Source: Brevundimonas intermedia
GTDB lineage: Bacteria; Pseudomonadota; Alphaproteobacteria; Caulobacterales; Caulobacteraceae
Direction: 5' to 3'
DNA: 64,000 nucleotides
NCBI RefSeq assembly: GCF_004614235.1
Contig: NZ_SPVH01000006.1
Coordinates: 1,054,001 to 1,118,000 of the forward strand
Position 1 is the stretch's first letter. Every line of letters begins with the position of its first letter. Below the pieces are notes generated by a model, which did no database searches, had not been told where the DNA came from, and saw only the letters and a program-made list of their open reading frames with translations. Position numbers and translations under genes: made by a program. Shown here piece by piece: positions 58,349-64,000 of this stretch.

Positions 58349-59746
58349 ATGCCTTACGAAGTCTCGCCATCGCCCGTCGCGCCGGTCTCCACCTCGCGCT
58401 TATGGACGGTGGGCGCCAGCATCGGCATCGCCATCGTGACCCTGCTGATCCTGGCGATCCTGCATCCCGAACTGGCGAACTGGCTGGTCGGCGGGGCCGT
58501 GGTCGTGGCGGCTTCGGCCTGGCTTCTGAATATGTCGGAAACGGCGGCGACGGCTCCGACCGCAAACGACGGCGCGGCGGCGGAGTCTTCCACGGATGTG
58601 GTGACGGGCGACCTGCTGGACCGGGTGTTCGAGGCGTTGGACGATCCGGTGCTGGTCGTCAGCGGAGGCGAGCCGGACGACATCGCCGGCCGGCGCATCG
58701 TCATGGCCAATAGTGCGGCGCGCGACCTGCTGCGCATCCAGCGTCAGGGCGCGCTGCTGGTTCAGGTCATTCGCGAGCCCGGCGTGCTGGAGGCGGTCGA
58801 CGAGGCCCTGTTCGGCGGCACGGCGCGCACCACGGACTATGCCACGGGCGGTCAGAGAGATCGGCGCTGGCGCGCCTGGACGCGGCCTTTGTCCGTCGAG
58901 GGGGGCAGGGCGCCGGGGGCGGAACTGGCCCTGTTGATCCTGCGCGACGAGACCGACGCCCGGCGTACCGAGATGATGCGCGTCGATTTCCTGGCCAACG
59001 CCAGCCATGAGCTGCGCACGCCGCTGGCCTCTCTCAGCGGCTTCATCGAGACGCTGAAAGGCCATGCCCGCGACGACGTCGCTGCGCGCGACCGGTTCCT
59101 CGACATCATGTCGGCCCAGGCGGACCGAATGGGTCGTCTGGTGGCGGACCTGCTGTCGCTCAGCCGCATCGAACTGAACGAGCATATTCCGCCCTCGGGC
59201 CGCGTCGATCTGGACCGCGCCGCCTCCGACGTGGTGGACGCCATCAGCGTGCTGACGCGCGAAAAAGAGATCGTCATCGCCCTGGATCAGGGGGAGGCGA
59301 GGGCGTCGATCAGCGGGGATCGCGACGAGATATTGCAGGTCGTGCAGAACCTGCTCGACAACGCCGTCAAATATTCGTCACGGAGCGGGACAGTCGAGAT
59401 TTCGGTCCGTTCGGACCTGTCGTTCGACGAGGCCTGGGCGTCGCGCATGCCCGGCGCGACCCGGCTGCCGCTGGTTACGCCGGACCGTGCATCCGGCATT
59501 TCCTATGCCGCCGTGACGGTGAGGGATCATGGACCGGGCATGGCGCGCGAACACCTGCCACGATTGACCGAGCGCTTCTATCGAGTGGAAGGCCAGAAGA
59601 GCGGCGAGCGGCAGGGGACCGGCCTGGGGCTCGCCATCGTCAAGCACATCATCAATCGGCACCAGGGAGGCCTGGTCGTCGAAAGCGCGCCCGGCATGGG
59701 CGCGGCCTTCACCGCCTGGTTCCCCCAGCCCGTCGAGCGGCGCTAG
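58349..59746 (+). CDS. phoR: Phosphate-regulon sensor histidine kinase
   Basis: A 465-residue PhoR. Two N-terminal membrane helices (VGASIGIAIVTLLILAILHP and WLVGGAVVVAASAWLL), a PAS-like region (residues about 85-200), HisKA (FLANASHELRTPLASLSGFI) and HATPase (VVQNLLDNAVKYSSRSG, DHGPGMAREHLPRLTERFYR, GTGLGLAIVKHIINRHQGG). It phosphorylates PhoB under phosphate limitation and is held inactive by Pst/PhoU when phosphate is high. ATG at 58349 (MPYEVSPSP). Position ahead of pstCAB-phoU matches Caulobacter. Confidence 0.95.
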   Translation: MPYEVSPSPVAPVSTSRLWTVGASIGIAIVTLLILAILHPELANWLVGGAVVVAASAWLLNMSETAATAPTANDGAAAESSTDVVTGDLLDRVFEALDDPVLVVSGGEPDDIAGRRIVMANSAARDLLRIQRQGALLVQVIREPGVLEAVDEALFGGTARTTDYATGGQRDRRWRAWTRPLSVEGGRAPGAELALLILRDETDARRTEMMRVDFLANASHELRTPLASLSGFIETLKGHARDDVAARDRFLDIMSAQADRMGRLVADLLSLSRIELNEHIPPSGRVDLDRAASDVVDAISVLTREKEIVIALDQGEARASISGDRDEILQVVQNLLDNAVKYSSRSGTVEISVRSDLSFDEAWASRMPGATRLPLVTPDRASGISYAAVTVRDHGPGMAREHLPRLTERFYRVEGQKSGERQGTGLGLAIVKHIINRHQGGLVVESAPGMGAAFTAWFPQPVERR

Positions 59747-59763
59747 AGCCGCAGGGACCGTCG

Positions 59764-59781
59764 CTGTCACCCAACTGTCAT
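59764..59781 (+). promoter_or_regulatory. Pho box (PhoB binding site) upstream of pstC
   Basis: CTGTCAC-CCAA-CTGTCAT, two direct repeats with an 11-base period, 13 of 14 bases of the CTGTCAT-N4-CTGTCAT consensus. It lies 105 bases before pstC and implies PhoB-activated transcription of pstCAB-phoU from a promoter separate from phoR. Confidence 0.92.
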
Positions 59782-59885
59782 CGACCCGTCGTAATCCGCT
59801 GAACATTCGCAGGCAGTACTCGCGCCGCGTTGGTCCCGATGTTCAGGATCCTCGCCGATTCGCGCACGGCGCTTCGGACTTCTGA

Positions 59886-61316
59886 ATGATCTGGATTTAT
59901 CTGCTGATCCTCATCGCGCTGAGCGCGGCCGCCTTCCTCGGCGGTCGTGAGCTGGCGCGTCGTCGCGCGATCGGCGCCAAACCCCATTCCCGGCCCGGCC
60001 AGCACGGCGCCTACGCCCTGATCTGGGTCGCGGCGCCCGCTTTGCTGGTTCTGATCCTGGCCTCGGTCTTCTCTGCGCCGCTTCAGCGCCAGTTGACCGC
60101 CGTCGGCACGCCTGACGCCGTCGCCGCTCTGGAACACTTCCGCCGCGACGCCTTCTTCGCCGACGCCCACCGCGTCGGTCGCGGTGAGCCTGCCCTGCAG
60201 ATCTGGGAGCGCCCGCTGGCCGAACATCTGCCGGTCGAGGCGCGCCGCATGGTTCGCATCGAGCGCACCCTGTCCTGGGGCGGCGGGATCGCCGCCATCC
60301 TGGCCGCCATTCTGGGCGGCTTGTTCGCCCTGACCCAGATCAAGCCCCAGACCCGCGCCCGCAACCGGGTCGAGGGCTGGATCTACGGCGCCCTCTTCGT
60401 CTGCTCGGCCATCGCCGTCCTGACGACGCTTGGCATCATCGCCTCCCTGGCTTTCGACAGCTTCCGCTTCTTCCAGAAGGTGCCGATCCTCGACTTCCTG
60501 TTCGGCACCCAGTGGAGCCCCCAGATCGCCATCCGCGCCGATCAGGTCGGGTCGTCGGGCGCCTTCGGGGCCGTGCCCCTGTTCGCCGGCACTTTGCTGA
60601 TCATGGTGATCGCCATGTGCGTGGCCGCGCCCATCGGCCTGTTTTCCGCCATCTATCTGTCGGAGTACGCCGGCCGCACGACGCGCGCGGTGATCAAGCC
60701 GCTGCTGGAGATTCTCGCCGGCGTGCCGACCGTCGTCTACGGCTTCTTCGCCGCCCTGACCGTGGGGCCGCTGCTGCGGGTCTTCTTCAACGAGATCGGC
60801 CTGTTCCTGATCGGCGGACCGCTGGACGGACTGGGCCAGTATCTGGCGCTGGTTCAGAATCAGATGGCCCTGACGGCCGGCGCCGTGATGGGCATTATGC
60901 TGATCCCCTTCGTGTCGTCCTTGTCCGACGACATCCTGAACGCCGTGCCTCAGTCTCTGCGCGACGGCTCGTTCGCCATGGGCGCCACCAAGTCCGAGAC
61001 GGTGAAGCGCGTTCTGCTGCCCGCCGCCCTGCCGGGCATCGCCGGCGCCCTGTTGCTGGCCGTGTCGCGGGCCATCGGCGAGACCATGATCGTGACCATG
61101 GCCGCAGGCCTGGCCGCCAACCTGACCTTCAATCCTCTCGACACCGTGACGACCGTCACCGTGCAGATCGTGACCCTGCTGACCGGCGACCAGGAGTTCA
61201 ACAGCGCCAAGACCCTGTCGGCCTTCGGCCTGGGCCTGACCCTGTTCCTGGTGACCCTGGTGCTGAACATCATCGCCCACCGGATCGTCCAGACCTATCG
61301 GGAACAATATGACTGA
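59886..61316 (+). CDS. pstC: Phosphate ABC transporter permease PstC
   Basis: A 476-residue permease, longer than the E. coli type because of an extra N-terminal helix plus periplasmic domain (residues about 1-165). The permease core has VPLFAGTLLIMVIAMCVAAP, LEILAGVPTVVYGFFAALTV and the EAA-like motif AMGATKSETVKRVLLPAALP. With PstA, PstB and PstS it imports phosphate. It overlaps pstA by 8 bases. Confidence 0.94.
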   Translation: MIWIYLLILIALSAAAFLGGRELARRRAIGAKPHSRPGQHGAYALIWVAAPALLVLILASVFSAPLQRQLTAVGTPDAVAALEHFRRDAFFADAHRVGRGEPALQIWERPLAEHLPVEARRMVRIERTLSWGGGIAAILAAILGGLFALTQIKPQTRARNRVEGWIYGALFVCSAIAVLTTLGIIASLAFDSFRFFQKVPILDFLFGTQWSPQIAIRADQVGSSGAFGAVPLFAGTLLIMVIAMCVAAPIGLFSAIYLSEYAGRTTRAVIKPLLEILAGVPTVVYGFFAALTVGPLLRVFFNEIGLFLIGGPLDGLGQYLALVQNQMALTAGAVMGIMLIPFVSSLSDDILNAVPQSLRDGSFAMGATKSETVKRVLLPAALPGIAGALLLAVSRAIGETMIVTMAAGLAANLTFNPLDTVTTVTVQIVTLLTGDQEFNSAKTLSAFGLGLTLFLVTLVLNIIAHRIVQTYREQYD

Positions 61317-62613
61317 CGCGACCCCCGATCGGATCGACGGCGTGGCCGCCAAGGGGCGGCTTGATCGTCTGCGCGCGGGCCTGAAGCGTCGGCACGCCAA
61401 GGAAACCCGCTTCAAATGGTATGGCCGTCTGGCCATCGCCGCCGCCATGCTGTTCCTTGCGGTCCTCCTGGTCCGCATCGTCGAACAGGGCCACACCGCC
61501 TTCTACACCCACACGGTGACCGTGCCGGTCTATATGGACCCGGCCCGCATCGACCGCGCCTATCCCCAGGGCTCCAACTTCGAGCAGTTGGCCGCCGAGC
61601 AGCAACTGGCCCGCATGGGCATCCAGGACGACGCGGCTGGGACCAGGGCTGCACAGATGAAGCGGCTGTTCTCGTCGGAGCTGAAATTCGTCGCCGCCGA
61701 CCTAGTCTCCAAGCGCAGCGAGGTCATCGGCGAGACCGTGCCCCTGGCCGTGCCCCTGTCCGACGACGCCGACCTGTATCTGAAGGGCGAAATCTCCAAG
61801 GATACGCCGGAGGACCAACGCCGCCTGACCGACCAGCAGATCGCCTGGCTGGACCGGATGCAGACCGAGGGCGTCATCGGCTCGCACTTCAACACCGCCC
61901 TGTTCACAAACGGCGACTCCACCCAGCCGGAACTGGCAGGCGTGCTGGGCGCCGTGGTCGGCTCGGCCCTGATGCTGATGGTCACGGCCCTGATCGCCAT
62001 TCCGCTTGGCGTCGGCGCCGCAATCTGGCTGGAAGAGTTCGCGCCCAAGAACAAGCTGACCGACATCATCGAGGTCAACATCAACAACCTCGCGGCCGTG
62101 CCGTCGATCGTCTACGGCCTGCTGGGCTTGGCCCTGTTCATCAACTGGATGCATCTGCCGCGCGCCAGCCCGATCGTCGGCGGCTTGGTGCTGGCGCTTA
62201 TGGCCTTGCCGACCCTGGTCATCGCCACCCGTTCGGCCCTCAAGGCCGTGCCCCCGTCCATCCGCGAGGCGGCCCTGGCCATGGGCGCGTCGAAGACGCA
62301 GACAGTGTTCAGCCATGTCCTTCCGCTGGCGATGCCCGGCGTCATGACTGGCGCCATCATCTCCATGGCCCACGCCCTGGGCGAGACCGCGCCGCTGCTG
62401 CTGATCGGCATGGTCAGCTTCGTACCGGGCGTGCCGGCGGCCATCGACCAGCCGGTCGGGGCGCTGCCTTCGCTGATCTACATCTGGGAGAACGCCTCGG
62501 AGCGGGCGTTCCACGAACGCACCGCCGCGGCGATCATCGTCCTGCTGGTCTTCATGATCATCATGAACGCGGCGGCCATCATCCTGAGGCGGCGCTTCGA
62601 GCGCCGGTGGTAA
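61309..62613 (+). CDS. pstA: Phosphate ABC transporter permease PstA
   Basis: A 434-residue permease with a DUF3333-like N-terminal extension: one helix ([20 protein letters not shown]) then a periplasmic region of about 150 residues before the core. The core shows [55 protein letters not shown] and the EAA motif [20 protein letters not shown]. Start ATG lies inside the end of pstC. Confidence 0.94.
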   Translation: MTDATPDRIDGVAAKGRLDRLRAGLKRRHAKETRFKWYGRLAIAAAMLFLAVLLVRIVEQGHTAFYTHTVTVPVYMDPARIDRAYPQGSNFEQLAAEQQLARMGIQDDAAGTRAAQMKRLFSSELKFVAADLVSKRSEVIGETVPLAVPLSDDADLYLKGEISKDTPEDQRRLTDQQIAWLDRMQTEGVIGSHFNTALFTNGDSTQPELAGVLGAVVGSALMLMVTALIAIPLGVGAAIWLEEFAPKNKLTDIIEVNINNLAAVPSIVYGLLGLALFINWMHLPRASPIVGGLVLALMALPTLVIATRSALKAVPPSIREAALAMGASKTQTVFSHVLPLAMPGVMTGAIISMAHALGETAPLLLIGMVSFVPGVPAAIDQPVGALPSLIYIWENASERAFHERTAAAIIVLLVFMIIMNAAAIILRRRFERRW

Positions 62614-62617
62614 GAGA

Positions 62618-63568
62618 ATGAAATTCCGTATTTTCCGCTCCGCCGAAGACCAGACCGGCGCCGGTCCGGTCGATCCGACCGAGACCCCGCGCATGGGCGG
62701 CCAGGTCCTGCCCGAAGTCACGCCGTCCAAAGCCCGCGCCGGTGCCGAGCCGCGTCTCGAAGACGCAACGCCCGTGTCGAACGCCACCGTCGTGGACAGC
62801 CCGCCGGTCGGCCCGATCAAGATCGCCGCACGTGACGTGTCTGTCTTCTATGAAGGCAAGCAGGCGCTCTACGACGTCTCGCTGGACATCCCGGACAAGA
62901 CCGTCACGGCCCTGATCGGGCCGTCGGGTTGCGGCAAGTCGACCTTCCTGCGGACGATGAACCGCATGAACGACACCATCGCCGGAGCCAAGGTCACCGG
63001 CCGGATCGCGATGGACGACGAGGACATCAACGACCGTTCCATCGACCCGGTGCTGCTGCGCGCCCGTGTCGGCATGGTGTTCCAGCGCCCGAACCCCTTC
63101 CCCAAGTCGATCTACGAAAACGTCGCCTACGGACCCAAGATCCACGGCCTGGTCTCGTCCAAGGCGGAGATGGACGACGTGGTCGAAAAAGCCCTGAAGC
63201 GCGCCGGTCTGTGGGAAGAGGTCGCCGACCGCCTGCAGTCGTCGGCCATGGGCCTGTCGGGCGGTCAGCAGCAGCGTCTGGTCATCGCCCGCGCCATCGC
63301 CGTGAACCCTGAAGTCATCCTGATGGACGAGCCATGCTCGGCCCTGGACCCCATCGCTACGGCGCGGATCGAGGAATTGATCGACGAACTGCGCGAGCGG
63401 TTCTGCATCGTCATCGTCACCCACTCGATGGCCCAGGCCGCACGGGTGTCGCAACGCACCGCCTTCTTCCACATGGGCCGTCTGGTCGAGACCGGGGATA
63501 CGGAAGACATCTTCCAGAATCCGCGCGAACGGCGCACGCTCGACTACATCACGGGACGCTTCGGCTAA
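62618..63568 (+). CDS. pstB: Phosphate ABC transporter ATPase PstB
   Basis: A 316-residue ATPase. The family core starts near residue 66 ([20 protein letters not shown]) with Walker A ([20 protein letters not shown]), Q-loop ([19 protein letters not shown]), signature [14 protein letters not shown] and Walker B ([14 protein letters not shown]). The 65-residue N-terminal extension is Pro/Thr/Val-rich and unlike the core. It may be a linker or tether, as seen in related caulobacters. Two bases of space plus AAGAGA before the ATG; four bases after pstA. Confidence 0.95.
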   Translation: MKFRIFRSAEDQTGAGPVDPTETPRMGGQVLPEVTPSKARAGAEPRLEDATPVSNATVVDSPPVGPIKIAARDVSVFYEGKQALYDVSLDIPDKTVTALIGPSGCGKSTFLRTMNRMNDTIAGAKVTGRIAMDDEDINDRSIDPVLLRARVGMVFQRPNPFPKSIYENVAYGPKIHGLVSSKAEMDDVVEKALKRAGLWEEVADRLQSSAMGLSGGQQQRLVIARAIAVNPEVILMDEPCSALDPIATARIEELIDELRERFCIVIVTHSMAQAARVSQRTAFFHMGRLVETGDTEDIFQNPRERRTLDYITGRFG

Positions 63569-63572
63569 TCCG

Positions 63573-64000
63573 ATGAACCAGCACACGGTCAAAGCCTACG
63601 GCGACGAGCTGAACCAGATCACGGCGGAGGTCGCCCGCATGGGCGGGCTCGCCGAGGCCCAAGTGGCTGACGCCATCGATTCCGTCGCCCGGCGCGACAT
63701 CGCCCTGGCGCGCGCTGTCGTGGAACGCGACCTGAAGCTCGACGCCCTGCATCGCGACATCGAGAAGAAGGCCATTCGCCTGATCGCCCTGCGCCAGCCG
63801 GTCGCCAGCGACCTGCGCCGCACTCTGGGCGCCATGAAGATCGCCACCGATCTGGAGCGCACCGGCGACCTGGCCAAGAACATCGCCAAGCGCGCGCTGA
63901 TCCTGGCCGAGGGCGAACCGATGCAGCCTCTGACCCGTTCGATCGAGCGGATGGGCCGGTTGGTCTCCACCCGCCTGCGCGACGTGCTGGACGCCTATAC
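63573..64000 (+). CDS. phoU: Phosphate-signalling protein PhoU, truncated by window end
   Basis: The first 142 codons of PhoU. The sequence MNQHTVKAYGDELNQITAEV is typical, followed by VARRDIALARAVVERDLKLD, IEKKAIRLIALRQPVASDLR and IATDLERTGDLAKNIAKRAL, the PhoU metal-binding helical repeat. PhoU couples Pst activity to PhoR. The reading frame is open to the last base; the full protein is about 230 residues in the family. phoB is expected next. Confidence 0.95.
   Translation, partial: MNQHTVKAYGDELNQITAEVARMGGLAEAQVADAIDSVARRDIALARAVVERDLKLDALHRDIEKKAIRLIALRQPVASDLRRTLGAMKIATDLERTGDLAKNIAKRALILAEGEPMQPLTRSIERMGRLVSTRLRDVLDAY

Noticed and set aside
1..64000. Insertion sequences, integrases, prophage or defence operons
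   Set aside because: No transposase, integrase, terminase, restriction or CRISPR-associated protein motif was found among the supported genes.

Overview
The window looks like chromosomal DNA from a Caulobacteraceae alphaproteobacterium, most likely Brevundimonas or a close relative. This rests on the very high G+C, a GapR (DUF2312) gene, the phoR-pstC-pstA-pstB-phoU order without pstS, split pntAA/pntAB, several TonB receptors and the short [17 protein letters not shown] ribosomal protein L36. Genus is an inference from protein character and gene order, not from a marker gene. I see no prophage, insertion sequence, integrase or CRISPR array; almost everything is core chromosome with a few inserted pieces.

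Layout. 1-4.4 kb: a PRC-barrel-like lipoprotein, purD, a small ParE-type toxin-antitoxin pair, a YkuD_2 L,D-transpeptidase lipoprotein and a secreted amidohydrolase. 4.4-13.5 kb: an envelope/lipid A region on the minus strand (pmbA, cysQ, DUF4170, a one-helix protein, a secreted protein, an MsbA-type exporter, a DUF374 acyltransferase, waaA, lpxK), with one plus-strand Cys-phosphatase gene inside it that is a CtpA candidate. 13.5-25.6 kb: housekeeping and enzyme genes (MAPEG, M14 peptidase, DUF3829 lipoprotein, ubiD, Pr6Pr, aldo/keto reductase, hydrolase, YjbR, gamma-glutamyltransferase, a lone exbD, folE). 25.7-31.2 kb: cysS, a 640-base non-coding stretch with a long inverted repeat, an MltB-type transglycosylase, a tRNA-Cys-like sequence, rpmJ, gapR, a basic protein containing an in-frame palindromic repeat, and a DUF805 protein.

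31.2-44.9 kb: a sigma-54 response regulator, a DUF4153 membrane protein, an M3 oligopeptidase, an aa3 oxidase subunit IV, then the transhydrogenase operon pntAA-x-pntAB-y-pntB-z with three extra small genes coupled into it, an acyltransferase, a WYL regulator and an M1-signature peptidase. 45-48.3 kb: a heme-type TonB receptor with a DUF6607 partner. 48.3-55.8 kb: ychF, then a probable copper (or siderophore) uptake operon (DUF2946, TonB receptor, PepSY membrane protein, PCuAC chaperone), then pth and rplY; the metal operon appears to split the commonly adjacent rplY-pth-ychF set. 55.9-64 kb: a MHYT hybrid histidine kinase divergent from phoR, followed by pstC, pstA, pstB and a truncated phoU. 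A full-consensus Pho box lies before pstC and a weaker one before phoR.

The strongest leads are the CtpA-like phosphatase in the lipid A cluster, the odd tRNA-Cys-like sequence with a nearby three-copy palindrome family that has entered a coding frame, the extra membrane protein in the transhydrogenase operon, and the metal operon between pth and ychF. I did not find a clearly new defence or mobile system.
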